From the NCBI RefSeq assembly GCF_022095675.1, contig NZ_JAHYSG010000058.1, forward strand, positions 1-64,000: a stretch of DNA of 64,000 bases, written 5' to 3'. Under the pieces are notes generated by a model, which saw nothing but the letters and a program-made list of their open reading frames with translations, was not told where the DNA came from and did no database searches. The stretch is from Dactylosporangium sp. AC04546 (lineage in GTDB: Bacteria > Actinomycetota > Actinomycetes > Mycobacteriales > Micromonosporaceae). Below are positions 27,929 through 37,189 of this stretch, piece after piece (positions within the stretch are counted from its first letter, which is position 1; every line of letters begins with the position of its first letter). The position numbers were made by a program, and so were the translations under genes.

Positions 27929-28447
27929 CTACGGCCGAGGCGTGCTCCCATCCCGGCCCCACAGGTAGACCGGGTCGCTGCGGTCCCGGCGAGACACGAC
28001 CCACTCGTCACGACGCAGGTCCTGCACCTGGTTGGTCAGGAACTCGTCGAAGACCACGACGCGGTCCGCGATCGCCCACCGGCCCTCGCGCCGCTCGAAG
28101 CGGTCGACGTATCGGCACCGCGACATCGCCTCGTTCTGGGGCTGCCCCTCCTCGGATGCCTGCTCGCGCAGGAAGGCCAGGCAGTAGGACTCCACATGCG
28201 CGCGATCCTCGCCGTCGAAGTCGATGATCACGTTGGTGATGTAGTGCTGCGAGGAGTCGATGATCTGGTGCCGACTCCGGATGTCCTCCACGAGTCCCGC
28301 GGCCGAGCCGACGTAGGACCCGTGTGCGTCCACAGCGTCGTCGAAGTAGCAATCGACGATCGCGTCGTAGTCCAGCCGATCCACGCCTCGGGCGTATCGG
28401 TACAAGCACTCGTGGATCTCCAGCCGGTCGGCGATCCGGTTGCTCAA
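27929..28447 (-). CDS. SnoaL-like (NTF2-fold) protein A1
   Basis: 172 residues. A TTG at 28447 is preferred: AGAGG lies seven bases upstream and the product then aligns from its start with the paralogue at 56965-57510. Motifs: IADRLEIHECLYRYARGVDR, LDYDAIVDCYFDDAVDAHGS, RSRHQIIDSSQHYITNVIID, SRCRYVDRFERREGRWAIAD. NTF2-fold proteins of this type are hydratases, isomerases or dehydratases on cyclic or polyketide-like substrates (scytalone dehydratase / limonene epoxide hydrolase group). Last gene of the minus-strand importer operon. Confidence 0.8.
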   Translation of the reverse strand: MSNRIADRLEIHECLYRYARGVDRLDYDAIVDCYFDDAVDAHGSYVGSAAGLVEDIRSRHQIIDSSQHYITNVIIDFDGEDRAHVESYCLAFLREQASEEGQPQNEAMSRCRYVDRFERREGRWAIADRVVVFDEFLTNQVQDLRRDEWVVSRRDRSDPVYLWGRDGSTPRP

Positions 28448-28529
28448 GGGTGTTCCTCTCGTTCGGGGTTTCGGGGCTTCAGGCGTCGGTACTGGTGGCA
28501 CGGCTCGCCGGCCACGGCAGCCGGCGGTC

Positions 28530-29531
28530 TCATCGGGGTACGGCTGCGGGGCCGGCGGCACGCGCCGCGGCCCTGAGGGCAGGCAACACCTCCGCGCTCA
28601 ACAGGTCGATCGATTCGGCAGCCTGCTGCTCACTCATGCCGGCCCAGTGGGTCCGCAGCACCAGCTGGTCGATGCCGGCGTGCACGTAGGGCAGGAGCGC
28701 GGCCACACACTCCTCGGGCGTACCGACGGCGAACCGCTCGTCCCTCTCGGGCGTGACGGAGGGGTCGGTCTCCAGCCCCGACCAGCGTCCGTAAACGTCG
28801 TACTTGTCGCGCAGGAACCGGTCGGCGACGGACTGCGCCTGCGCCGACGTGGCCGCGCAGTAGACCTCGCGCCCCAGCATGATCGTGCCCGGCGCCTCGT
28901 GACCGGCATCGCGACGTGTGGCGGTGAAGGTCTCCATGCCCGCGACCAGCTCGGCGCGCGTCATCCGTGGGCTGGCCAGCCACCCGTCGGAGACCCGCGC
29001 CGCACGTGCGATGCCCAGTGGCCCCTCCGCCCCGACCACCACGGGTGGGCGGGGGTGCCGTACCGGTGGAGCGGTCAGCAAGTCGCGGTCGCGACCCCAG
29101 AGACGCAGCAGGGTCTCCAGGTTCTGCTCGAACAGGCGCACCCGGTCCTTGCGGAGCAGGCCGAAGGCCTCGAACTCCTCGCTGCGATAGCCCAGGCCCA
29201 CGCCGAGTACCAGCCGGCCGTCGGACAGGGCGTCGATCGACCCGTAGGTCTCGGCCACGTCCACCGCGTGCGGCAGCGGCAGCAGCATGATGCCCGTGCC
29301 GAGCTGCATGTCACCGGTCTCGGGAATCAGCCGCGAAAGCCACACCGCGGGCTGCGGCATCGCCACGGCGGGCGTCACGTAGTGGTGGGAGACCCACACC
29401 GAGTCCCAGCCGCCGTCGCGCGCGCGCCGGATCAGGCGCACCTCCTGCTCGGCCGCGGCGGCCAGGTCGGCGCCACCGACCGTCTGGCAGGACGCAGCCA
29501 GGCCGATCCTCAGTCCGGATGCGTCAGTCAT
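28530..29531 (-). CDS. LLM-class flavin-dependent oxidoreductase
   Basis: 333 residues from the ATG at 29531 after GGAGGAGT. A luciferase-like TIM barrel: LRIGLAASCQTVGGADL, WDSVWVSHHYVTPAV, ETGDMQLGTGIMLLPLPHAV, ALSDGRLVLGVGLGYRSEEF, PPVVVGAEGPLGIARAARV, VGTPEECVAALLPYVHAGID. These enzymes use FMNH2 or F420 for monooxygenation or dehydrogenation. In actinomycetes with a neighbouring Ddn-type protein F420 is the likely cofactor, but this is inference. Co-transcribed with the SnoaL-Ddn fusion, whose stop lies 11 bp upstream. Confidence 0.85.
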   Translation of the reverse strand: MTDASGLRIGLAASCQTVGGADLAAAAEQEVRLIRRARDGGWDSVWVSHHYVTPAVAMPQPAVWLSRLIPETGDMQLGTGIMLLPLPHAVDVAETYGSIDALSDGRLVLGVGLGYRSEEFEAFGLLRKDRVRLFEQNLETLLRLWGRDRDLLTAPPVRHPRPPVVVGAEGPLGIARAARVSDGWLASPRMTRAELVAGMETFTATRRDAGHEAPGTIMLGREVYCAATSAQAQSVADRFLRDKYDVYGRWSGLETDPSVTPERDERFAVGTPEECVAALLPYVHAGIDQLVLRTHWAGMSEQQAAESIDLLSAEVLPALRAAARAAGPAAVPR

Positions 29532-29542
29532 GCGGACTCCTC

Positions 29543-30484
29543 CTACGCCGGATCGAGAAGAACGACGGGGATCTCCCGGGTCGTGCGCTCCTGGTACTCG
29601 GCGTACTGGGGGAACGCGGCCACCGCCCGGTCCCACCACGTGGCCCGCTCGTCGCCGGTCAGCACGTGGCTGCGGTAGGCGCGTCTGGTCGGGCCGTCCT
29701 GGAGTTCGACGACCGGGTGGGCCTGCAGGTTCTCGAACCATGTGGGATGGGTCGGGGCGCCTCCCATCGAGGCGACCACGACGTACTGTCCCTCGTGCTC
29801 GACCCGCATGAGGGGGTTCTTGCGCAGCTTGCCCGACGTCCGGCCGCGCGTGGTCAGCACCACCACGGGTAGCCCGTGCATGGTGTTGCCCTCGGCGCCC
29901 TCGGAGCGCTCGAACAACTCGACCTGCTCGTTGGCATAGCCCCTTCCCCCCGGCTCGTGGTGGCCGGTGAGCGCCCCCGAGATCGTCGACGAGCCGAGCA
30001 GGGTGGCTCGCAGCAGGTCGCGCGCCTCGACCGAGCCGTTGAGGAGCCGGTTGGTGCGCCGCTTGACCCGCCAGCCCTTGTCCGTGCGCACGAGGTCCCA
30101 CCGGTTGGCGGTCTGACGCCGGATCGTGAACCCGTCGGAGGTGCGCTGGATCAGTGACATGAAGCCGAGGGCCGTGGCCGTGTCGCCATGCACGTCCACC
30201 ACCGGCATCGAGACCTGGTGGGCCGATCCGGTGGCGATATACGGCTGGTGGTGCTCGCCGGCCAGCATCTCGCGGATCTCGCCGCGCCCCTCCATCTCCC
30301 AGCCGTCAACGTCGTAGACGCCGTCCTCGACCCAGATCTCCCCGGCCAGGTCGTGGGAGTCGCTGTCGACGGATGGCCCGTAGGAGGCCAACAGCCGGAT
30401 GATGTCCAGCGTGTCGGTCAACCGGGAGACCATCTGCTCGAGCCGGTCGACGCGATCAGCCAGCTCGTCGAGCTCTGCGCCCAT
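29543..30484 (-). CDS. SnoaL-like domain fused to Ddn-type deazaflavin nitroreductase (copy 1)
   Basis: 313 residues; the ATG overlaps the previous stop (TGATG). Residues 1-30 are a short coiled coil (LADRVDRLEQMVSRLTD). Residues 20-150 are an NTF2/SnoaL domain (LLASYGPSVDSDSHDLAGE, IWVEDGVYDVDGWE, RRQTANRWDLVR). Residues 185-310 are a Ddn-like domain (GNTMHGLPVVVLTTRGRTSG, KLRKNPLMRVEHEGQYVVVA, EIPVVLLDP). Ddn proteins reduce substrates with F420H2. The fusion would combine a hydratase-type fold with a reductase; no characterised example is known to me. A full-length paralogue of exactly the same length is at 61760. Confidence 0.85.
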   Translation of the reverse strand: MGAELDELADRVDRLEQMVSRLTDTLDIIRLLASYGPSVDSDSHDLAGEIWVEDGVYDVDGWEMEGRGEIREMLAGEHHQPYIATGSAHQVSMPVVDVHGDTATALGFMSLIQRTSDGFTIRRQTANRWDLVRTDKGWRVKRRTNRLLNGSVEARDLLRATLLGSSTISGALTGHHEPGGRGYANEQVELFERSEGAEGNTMHGLPVVVLTTRGRTSGKLRKNPLMRVEHEGQYVVVASMGGAPTHPTWFENLQAHPVVELQDGPTRRAYRSHVLTGDERATWWDRAVAAFPQYAEYQERTTREIPVVLLDPA

Positions 30485-31026
30485 CAGGCGAAACCCAGCC
30501 GGTAGATCTCGTCGTCGGGTGCGTGCCGCCCGAAGGGACGGCGTTCGCCGAAGACCTCCTCGCCCATCCCCTCGGGAAGCGGCAGGCGGTGGATCCAGTC
30601 GTAGACGCAGGTGCGCTTCAGGATCCTCCACTCGTCGCCGCGCTTCTCGAACAGGTCGAGGTAGCGACCGGCGACGAAGGTCTGGACGCGGGCGCCGTCG
30701 TCGTCGTTCTCCGTGCCGAACCAGGCCAGGTAGTAGGCCTCCACGTTCGCCTGCGATCCGCGCAGGTCGATCCCCACCGACGCCACGGTGTGGACCACGT
30801 GATCCGTGGCGCCGTAGATCTCCTGGGTGCGCTCGATCAGGCCCTCGGGGCCGCCGGTGTAGGCGCCGTGCGTGTCGTGGGCATCGGGCCAGTAGGCCGA
30901 GCGGATCGCGTCAGCGTCGACGCGATCGACGCCGCGGCAGTAGCGATGGAGGGTCTCCCGGATGGCCTCCCGGTCCAGCAGCTGCTGGACCAGATGCGTC
31001 GTGGATCCGTCGTCGGTGGCGTTCAC
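30484..31026 (-). CDS. SnoaL-like (NTF2-fold) protein B
   Basis: 180 residues from the GTG at 31026, preceded by GGAGCACAGCAC; upstream ATG starts would read through the hairpin region. Motifs: LLDREAIRETLHRYCRGVDR, DAIRSAYWPDAHDTHGAYTG, NVEAYYLAWFGTENDDDG, GRYLDLFEKRGDEWRILKR. Same superfamily as A1 but clearly different, with a longer C-terminal tail (GRRPFGRHAPDDEIYRLGF). Its stop overlaps the start of the SnoaL-Ddn fusion, so the two are translated together and may form a complex or act in sequence. Confidence 0.8.
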   Translation of the reverse strand: MNATDDGSTTHLVQQLLDREAIRETLHRYCRGVDRVDADAIRSAYWPDAHDTHGAYTGGPEGLIERTQEIYGATDHVVHTVASVGIDLRGSQANVEAYYLAWFGTENDDDGARVQTFVAGRYLDLFEKRGDEWRILKRTCVYDWIHRLPLPEGMGEEVFGERRPFGRHAPDDEIYRLGFA

Positions 31027-31088
31027 GTGCTGTGCTCCGTTCCAAGATGTCGTGTGGTGTGTCGAGCGGTGGGCGTGCGCGAGCGTGC

Positions 31089-31140
31089 GTGCCATGGGTG
31101 GGCGCGAGGCGCACCCATGGCACGGCACGGCACGGCACGA
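31089..31140 (-). promoter_or_regulatory. Strong hairpin and GGCAC repeats inside the importer operon
   Basis: GTGCCATGGGTG (31089-31100) and CACCCATGGCAC (31112-31123) form a perfect 12-bp stem with an 11-nt loop, overlapped on the right by four tandem GGCAC units (31119-31139). It lies between the binding-protein gene and the enzyme genes. No T-run follows, so it may be an mRNA-stabilising or attenuating structure that makes more binding protein than enzyme. Confidence 0.5.
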
Positions 31141-31146
31141 AGGGAC

Positions 31147-32352
31147 CTAGGGGACCAACATGCCGTCGTTGAATGCCGAGACCGAGGTGTAGATGAGGTC
31201 GTCACCGGTGTAGTCGAAGGCGTGGTTGCTCTCGCTCAGGCCCAGCTCGCCCGGGCCCACGATCAGCTGGGCGTACCGCTCCGGAAGGGCCCCCGACTCT
31301 AGATACCTGCGAACCTTCTCGGTGTCGATCGAGTCGGCACCCTCGTATCCCCCGGCCGCCAGGAGGACCGAGTTATATCCCTGGATGTACTGCTGCATGG
31401 GCGAGGTGATCTTCTTTCCGCCCACCTGCTTGTCGACCGCCTCGCGGAACGTCTTCCAGGCCTTCGTTTTGGTCATGTCGGAGCCCTGCACGATGGCGGG
31501 GAAGGCCAGCACCTGCATGCGGGACAGGACGTCGGGGGCCACGGCGGCCACGAAGTTGGTCGCGGCCATGTTGGGGTCCGCCACGATCGGCAGATCCCAG
31601 CCGAGCTTCGAGATCGCCTTGAAGATCGGCGCGTAGCCGAAGGACCCGCTCACGACCAGCGCATCGGGGTCGGAGGACTGCAGCTTGAGCAGCGTCGGCG
31701 AGGCGTCGACGGCCGTCGGGTCCAGGAGCTGGCTGTCGACAGTGATGCCGGCGGCCTTGCCCGCCTCCACGATCGTCTTGGAGAAGTTCTGGCCGCTGGC
31801 GTCGTTGACACCGGTGTGGGCGATCTGCTTGTAGCCCTCCTCGGCGAGGTGCTCGACGATGATGTCGATCGACGTGGTGGGCCGCGGGTAGACGTTGAAC
31901 TCGTAGGGGTACTTCTCGACGTCGTTGACCTCGTCGTTGCCGATGGCGTTGACGGTGAGAATCTTGCGCTGGGTGGTCTGGGGAAGCAGCGCCAGGGTCT
32001 CGCCGCTGCATCCGGGGATCAGCACGTCGGGGGTCTTACCGGAGTCGACGACCCGCTCCTGGAACTCCGCGACCGACTTGGTCGCGTCGCACGCGGTGTC
32101 GGCCGCCGTCACCTCGATCTGGCGGCCGTTGACGCCGCCGTCGGCGTTGATGACATCCGCGGCGGCCTGCTCGCCCGCGCGGTAGGCCTGGCCGAGCTCG
32201 GTGAACGGCGCGCCGAGGCCTAGGAAGGTCAGGACCCGGAACGGGTCGTCGGAACTGCGTGCGGCTTCGTCGCCGCCGCAGGCGGCCAGGGTGCTGGCCA
32301 ACAGCACGGCCGTGCCCAGGAGGCTGGCCTTACGGGTGATGGAACGGTTCAT
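31147..32352 (-). CDS. ABC importer substrate-binding lipoprotein (LivK-type)
   Basis: 401 residues from the ATG at 32352 after GAGGAGCAAG. A lipoprotein signal ends at the lipobox in LLASTLAACGG. The mature part is a type I periplasmic-binding protein of the branched-chain-amino-acid group (Peripla_BP_6): GQAYRAGEQAAADVINADGG, VNGRQIEV, GCSGETLALLPQTTQRKILT, YKQIAHTGVNDASGQNFSKT, LQSSDPDALVVSGSFGYAP. In catabolic clusters such proteins often bind aromatic, terpenoid or other carboxylic acids instead of amino acids. It belongs with the three downstream-coordinate transporter genes. Confidence 0.9.
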   Translation of the reverse strand: MNRSITRKASLLGTAVLLASTLAACGGDEAARSSDDPFRVLTFLGLGAPFTELGQAYRAGEQAAADVINADGGVNGRQIEVTAADTACDATKSVAEFQERVVDSGKTPDVLIPGCSGETLALLPQTTQRKILTVNAIGNDEVNDVEKYPYEFNVYPRPTTSIDIIVEHLAEEGYKQIAHTGVNDASGQNFSKTIVEAGKAAGITVDSQLLDPTAVDASPTLLKLQSSDPDALVVSGSFGYAPIFKAISKLGWDLPIVADPNMAATNFVAAVAPDVLSRMQVLAFPAIVQGSDMTKTKAWKTFREAVDKQVGGKKITSPMQQYIQGYNSVLLAAGGYEGADSIDTEKVRRYLESGALPERYAQLIVGPGELGLSESNHAFDYTGDDLIYTSVSAFNDGMLVP

Positions 32353-32430
32353 CTTGCTCCTCGTTGAGAGTGTCGAAAGGGTGACGTTGCTCTTCGGTGA
32401 CGGGCCATCCGGCGCCACGTGCGTCTCTCC

Positions 32431-33195
32431 TCATCCACCACCGATCCCCGAGAGGAGCGACTCGGCGGTGACCGAGGCGGCCGCCGCTTCCCGAACCACG
32501 TGGCCGCGCTCCATGACAACGACCTGGTCGGCGACACCCGAGGAGAGCACCTCGGTGACCTGTTGCTCCACGAGCAGGATGGCCAGGCCGCGATCACGCA
32601 GGTTGCGCAGAATGCCGAGGATCTCCTCGAACACCTGCGGCGCCAGCCCGGACGACGGCTCGTCGACGAGGAGCACCGCCGGGCGCCCGGCCACGGCCTG
32701 CGCGATCGCCAGCAGCTGCTGCTGTCCGCCACTGAGGTCGGCGGCCGTCTTGCGTCGCATGTCCGCGAGCTTGGGAAACTCCGCGTAGGTCTCCTCGAGG
32801 CGCTCGGCCTGGGCCCGGCGTCCCGACGGCAGCGAGACGAGGAGGTTCTCCTCGACGCTCAGGTCTCGGAAGACACGCTTGCCCTCCGGCACCAGCGCGA
32901 TCCCCCGTGAAGCTCGGCGCCAGGCCGGGAGCCGGGTGATGTCGGCCTCGCCCAGCCGGATTGAGCCCCTCTTGGCCGACACCAGGCCGCACAGACCGAA
33001 CAGGAGCGTGGACTTGCCGGCCCCGTTGTGGCCCAGCAGCACGGTCACCTGGTGAGGACGGACCGTGAGGGAGGCATCCCAGACTGCGGTGATGTCGCCG
33101 TAGGCCAGCTGCAGACCCTGGGCGGACAGCGCGGAGGCGGCCTCGCTGCCGGTGGCGGCGGCCGGGCTGCCGACGGGGGTGCTCGCTGTGCTCAT
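32431..33195 (-). CDS. ABC importer ATP-binding protein (LivF-type)
   Basis: 254 residues. Walker A LGHNGAGKST (about 54-63), the LivF hallmark RGIALVPEGKRVFRDLSVEE, signature LSGGQQQLLAIAQAV, Walker B AVLLVDEPSSGLA, and switch His replaced in the final loop LLVEQQV, which is usual for LivF (Glu-Gln). It powers uptake together with the LivG half of the neighbouring fusion. Its start overlaps the upstream stop (TGATG). Confidence 0.92.
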   Translation of the reverse strand: MSTASTPVGSPAAATGSEAASALSAQGLQLAYGDITAVWDASLTVRPHQVTVLLGHNGAGKSTLLFGLCGLVSAKRGSIRLGEADITRLPAWRRASRGIALVPEGKRVFRDLSVEENLLVSLPSGRRAQAERLEETYAEFPKLADMRRKTAADLSGGQQQLLAIAQAVAGRPAVLLVDEPSSGLAPQVFEEILGILRNLRDRGLAILLVEQQVTEVLSSGVADQVVVMERGHVVREAAAASVTAESLLSGIGGG

Positions 33196-35015
33196 CAGGC
33201 GTTGGTCCCTTCCGTGCGGCGTCCGAGGTAGCTGGCAATCACCTCGGGGTGGTTGCGGATCTCGTCCGGCGTCCCGTCGGCGATGGTGCGTCCCAGCTCC
33301 ATGGCGAAGGCGTAGTCGGCCAGCCCCAGCACGAAGGAGACGTTGTGCTCGATCACCACGATGGTCGCGCCGGCGTCGCGCAGGTCCTCGAGCAGCCGGC
33401 CCAAGGCACTCAGTGCCTCGTCGTCGAGACCGGCGGCCGGCTCGTCGAGCATGATCACGCGGGGGGAACCGGCGACGCAGCGCAGCACCTCGAGCATCCG
33501 ACGCGATCCGAGGGGGAGGTCACGAGCCTTCAGGTGTGCCTTGTCCAGGAGGCCGGCCAGCTCGAGCAGCGCGTAGGCCGCCACGTCCGCCTCTCGGCGG
33601 TCGCGCCGGAACGCAGGCAGCCGGACGATAGACTGGAGGACGTTCCAGTGCCCGTCGAGGAGGCGGCCGCTGGCGATCACCTCCTTGGCCGTCATCTCCT
33701 CGGGGATCAGCGGGGTCTGGAAGGACCGGCCGATGCCCATGCGCGCGACCTTGGAGGGGCTCAGCCGGTCGATGCGCGCGTCGTCGATGCGCACCGTGCC
33801 CTCGTCGGGCTGGATGAGACCGGAGATCACATTGAGCAGGGTCGTCTTCCCCGCGCCGTTGCTGCCGATCAGCGCGGTGATCTGACCGGGCGAGGCCTCG
33901 ATGCGGGCCGAGCGCAGGGCTGCCACCCCTCCGAACGCCTTGGCGACGCCCTCGGCGACGAGCCGGCCACCGGGGACACTCAGCTCGGTGGCGTCGAGCC
34001 GGCGGATCGAGGCAGGCGCGGGGGGCGTGGTCCAGTGCGACAGCAGGTTGCGTGCCAGGCCCGCGAGTCCCTTGGAGAAGACGGTGCCTGCGAGTAGCAG
34101 GAAGGCGCCGTAGACGACCACGGCGTAGGACTGGAACGCGTCGGCCTGGGTCGGCCCGACCACGAGCAGGGCAGCGCCGAAGACGGCTCCGTAGGTGCTG
34201 CCAGCCCCGCCCACGACGGAGGCGGCGATGACCGCGATCACGAGCTCGATGGCGAAGGGGACCGGCGAGATGTAGGTGGCCAGGTGTGCATACACGCAGC
34301 CGGCGAGGCCGGCGGGTAGGGCGCCGATCACGTAGGCGCTCAGGCGAAGGTTGCGACTCGAGACACCCAGGGACTCGGTCAGCGTCGGGCTGCGGTGCAG
34401 GGTCTGGAGGGCCTGTCCGTACCGGGAGTCGATCAGGTTGCGGAACACCACGAACCAGAGACCGCACACGATCAGGGCGAGCATGTACAGGTCGTAGGTG
34501 GAGTCGAGCTGGCGGCCCAGGAACGTCGCGAAGGGAACGGCCGTGCCGATCAGGCCGCCAGTCTCGGACTCGCTCGCCTCTACCACGCTGGGCAGCAGCA
34601 GGACGAGGAAGAAGGAGACCAGCCCGAGGGCCCACTGGCTCAGACGCAGCGCGGGCACTCCCGTGACCAGGCCGATCACCGCGGCCGCCGCCGCGGCCAC
34701 CGCGAGCCCGATGAGGATGTCGGTGTAGCCGTGGGCACCGGCGATGGCGGTGGCGTAGGCACCCACCGCCATTACCGCGACCTGGCCGAGCGCGAGCTCG
34801 CCGGCGTAGCCGAAGCTCAGGTTCAGCCCCGAGACGACCAGGGCGTAGACCGCGATCAGCGCGATCTGGCGCAGCGAGTAGGCGGAGGTGCCGAGAGCAG
34901 GCAGGAGCAGCGCCCCGATCCAGAGCCCGAGAGGGACCAGCCAGGCCCTGCGGACGGCGGTGGGCACGAGGTTCTCGAAGCGGGATCTCTTGGTGCTCGA
35001 CGTTGTGGCAACCAT
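33195..35015 (-). CDS. LivM-LivG fusion: ABC importer permease with ATP-binding domain
   Basis: 606 residues. Residues 25-325 are a LivM-type permease with about eight helices (LNLSFGYAGELALGQVAVMA, GLVTGVPALRLSQWALGLVS). Residues 350-600 are a LivG-type ATPase: Walker A GSNGAGKT (384-391), GRSFQTPLIPEEMTAKE, signature region LPLGSRRMLEVLRCVA, Walker B VIMLDEPAAGLD (520-531), VIEHNVSFVLGLAD. The signature lacks the usual LSxGQ. Fused LivM-LivG proteins occur in actinobacterial catabolic clusters. Acts in the membrane with LivH and LivF. Confidence 0.92.
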   Translation of the reverse strand: MVATTSSTKRSRFENLVPTAVRRAWLVPLGLWIGALLLPALGTSAYSLRQIALIAVYALVVSGLNLSFGYAGELALGQVAVMAVGAYATAIAGAHGYTDILIGLAVAAAAAAVIGLVTGVPALRLSQWALGLVSFFLVLLLPSVVEASESETGGLIGTAVPFATFLGRQLDSTYDLYMLALIVCGLWFVVFRNLIDSRYGQALQTLHRSPTLTESLGVSSRNLRLSAYVIGALPAGLAGCVYAHLATYISPVPFAIELVIAVIAASVVGGAGSTYGAVFGAALLVVGPTQADAFQSYAVVVYGAFLLLAGTVFSKGLAGLARNLLSHWTTPPAPASIRRLDATELSVPGGRLVAEGVAKAFGGVAALRSARIEASPGQITALIGSNGAGKTTLLNVISGLIQPDEGTVRIDDARIDRLSPSKVARMGIGRSFQTPLIPEEMTAKEVIASGRLLDGHWNVLQSIVRLPAFRRDRREADVAAYALLELAGLLDKAHLKARDLPLGSRRMLEVLRCVAGSPRVIMLDEPAAGLDDEALSALGRLLEDLRDAGATIVVIEHNVSFVLGLADYAFAMELGRTIADGTPDEIRNHPEVIASYLGRRTEGTNA

Positions 35016-35016
35016 G

Positions 35017-35889
35017 TCAGACCATCCGCAGCTTCTGGATCCCCAGCAGCCCGGTGGGCCGCACCAGCAGGGTCGCGAGGAGGACTAGGAAGATCGCCGA
35101 GAGCGTGTAGGTGCCGCCCAGGTACCGGTCGGACAGGGCTTGGAGCAGTCCCACCGACAGCCCTCCCGCGAGGCACCCCCAATAGCTGCCGATGCCACCG
35201 ACCGCCAGCGCCACGAAGGCGTAGATGATCAACACCGTGCCGAGGTTGAAGCCGACGTAGACCATCGGACCGGCCAGCACGCCGACGCAGCAGCCCAAGG
35301 CGCCGGCGACCGCGAACGCCGAGGTCTTTCCGGCCGGCACGTTGATGCCGCGCAGCATCGCAACCTCGCGGTCCGAGGTCGCGGCCCGGCCGAACAGCCC
35401 CCAGCGCGTGCGGTGGGTGACCAGGTGCATGGCCGTCACCACCAGGACAGCCGCCACGATGGCCACGATGTCCACCGTTGCGACCCGGCCACCGAGGAGC
35501 GTGAAGGTCCGCTCACCGGCCAGGAAGTCCTGGCGCCGGATGTCCTCACCCCAGATCACGTAGGCAGCGCCCTCGATGACGAACGCCGCGCCGACGGTGG
35601 TGACTAGGGCACCGTGGCCGCCGGCCGACAGCGGGCGGATGGCGACGACCTCCACGAGGGCGCCGATCAGGGCGCCGACGAGGATGCAGGTCGCCAGGAC
35701 GAAGACCGCGGGAACGCCGCGCGAGGCGCCCAGCTCGTAGCTGATGAAGGCCCCGATCATCACCGTCTGCGGTGCCGCGAAGTTGAACACAGCCGACTGC
35801 GCCATCCCGATGTTGAACACGACCGCGATGAGCGTGTAGAGCGACCCGAAGGCGAGGCCGGTCCAGATGATTGTCAACGGTTCTCCCAA
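35017..35889 (-). CDS. ABC importer permease (LivH-type)
   Basis: 290 residues, about eight transmembrane helices. LivH features: GLAFGSLYTLIAVVFNIGMA, SAVFNFAAPQTVMIGAF, LATCILVGALIGALVEVVAI, GRAATSDREVAMLRGINV (the EAA-type coupling loop) and GYIGLLQ-like GGLSVGLLQALSDRYLGG. First gene of the eight-gene minus-strand operon, with the GTGCG-N5-CGCAC operator six bases upstream of its start codon region. One base separates it from the LivM-LivG fusion. Confidence 0.92.
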   Translation of the reverse strand: MGEPLTIIWTGLAFGSLYTLIAVVFNIGMAQSAVFNFAAPQTVMIGAFISYELGASRGVPAVFVLATCILVGALIGALVEVVAIRPLSAGGHGALVTTVGAAFVIEGAAYVIWGEDIRRQDFLAGERTFTLLGGRVATVDIVAIVAAVLVVTAMHLVTHRTRWGLFGRAATSDREVAMLRGINVPAGKTSAFAVAGALGCCVGVLAGPMVYVGFNLGTVLIIYAFVALAVGGIGSYWGCLAGGLSVGLLQALSDRYLGGTYTLSAIFLVLLATLLVRPTGLLGIQKLRMV

Positions 35890-35894
35890 CGGTT

Positions 35895-35909
35895 GTGCGG
35901 TGAGCGCAC
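35895..35909. promoter_or_regulatory. Operator A: GTGCG-N5-CGCAC upstream of the liv-type operon
   Basis: GTGCGGTGAGCGCAC is a perfect 5-bp inverted repeat with a 5-bp spacer, five bases upstream of the livH start. A further half-like TTTGTGCGTTT follows at 35911. The same architecture is found at 53951, 53970, 61264 and 62901. Probable IclR binding site. Confidence 0.55.
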
Positions 35910-36118
35910 GTTTGTGCGTTTACGATCTCGAAACAATGGCAAGTGACGCTCGTCATGTCAACAACGGATTGAGAGGGTGGGCGTTCGAGCGCGCCGACCA
36001 CGACCCGGCGCACCTCGCGGCGCCGCCGGGTCATGCGGGTATGAGCGCTCACAGCAACGCGCGGAGGCGCCCCTCCCTGAGGGGTGGAGGCGCTACAGCA
36101 GCGCCAGCTTCACGCTGA

Positions 36119-37141
36119 GCCTTCCCAACCGATCCACGACCCCGCGCGGCGCCCTGCGCGGCCCTGCTCACCCTGGCCGATGCCCTCACCCGCGCCGGTG
36201 GCCCGGACACCGTCCGCGGCCTGATAGCGCCGCTGGCCGCCGCCCTGCCGGCCGGCGGCCATGACTGGGTCAAGCAGTTCCTGCACGGCCCAGGGCTCTG
36301 CTCACGAGGGCTACAAACCGCGCTCGGGCCCGCTGTCGGCGCCATGCACATCGTGGCCCGCACCGGGATCGCCTCGTTCACCGCGAAGCGGCGCTACCCG
36401 CGGCAGCGCCCGGTGAGCTTCGGCCTGCACCATGTTTCCCCAACGCATCCCGACAGCTGGATCGACGCGTACTTCGCCGCGTTCGCCGACCTGCCGCCAC
36501 GATCGCTGCACCACGCCATCGCCGCTCACCTCGCCCGGATGGTGCTCGGCGGAACACCCACCAACACCAACCTGTCCGAAGCTGTCCTCCCGCTGGGCAT
36601 GTCCCGCTGGGCCACCAGCTACGCGCTGGCACACGTGAGCGACCGGCTCGCCGACAGCGGCCGGCAGGCCGCTTTCGACCAGGCCATCGACGCACTGGCC
36701 GGACACCTCGACACCACCCGGCACGAGTTGACCGACTACGGCCAACGCCGCCGCGCCCTCGCCGACTGGTCCATTCCCGCCACCGACTGGGCCCACATCA
36801 CCGACGGTCTGCCCACCCGACTGCAGACCTCGACATGGCGATGGCGCCACCTGCCCTGGGACGACCGGGAACGGGTACTCTCCTCGGTCTGGATCTGGTA
36901 CCACGCCACCCACGGCGACCGCGCCTACAACGCCCACATGCGCCGCGACTGGACCGACCGCGGCCGACTCAAACCCACCGCCAAGTACGTCAGCAACCGC
37001 TGGCGCGCACTCACCACCCGCGACGGTCTCTACCAGGCGCTGTTCGACCGCCTGAACACCCATCTGTCCGGCATCGCGCGGACGATCGACTCAGGCGGAA
37101 TCGCGGGGTGGGCGGTGGATCCCGTCCCAGCGCCGCCGTGA
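36119..37141 (+). pseudogene. 5'-truncated gene, perhaps TniQ-like
   Basis: The frame is open from 36119 without any start codon until ATG 36344, yet the codons before 36344 read as good protein (ALLTLADALTRAGGPDTVRG, GGHDWVKQFLHGPG). The gene has therefore lost its 5' end. The rest is soluble and Trp-rich: DSWIDAYFAAFADLPPRSLH, VLPLGMSRWATSYALAHVSD, HELTDYGQRRRALADWS, WWxx-like VWIWYHATHGDRAYNAH. The YGQRRRALADW segment loosely recalls the C-terminal part of TniQ-like proteins of actinobacterial transposons. Family assignment is weak. Confidence 0.4.
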
Positions 37142-37189
37142 GCGGAAAATGCGGGTCCTGGGTGAGTACGGTTGACTGTCGACCCGCCG

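Noticed and set aside
31816..32223. Plus-strand frame over the LivK-type gene
   Set aside because: The minus-strand frame has a lipobox and a full periplasmic-binding fold; the plus frame is its shadow.
36050..36118. Possible transposon end near GGCGCTACAGCAGCGCCAGC
   Set aside because: A short GC-rich inverted repeat (GGCGCT/AGCGCC) without a second copy in the window; not enough for a mobile-element call.
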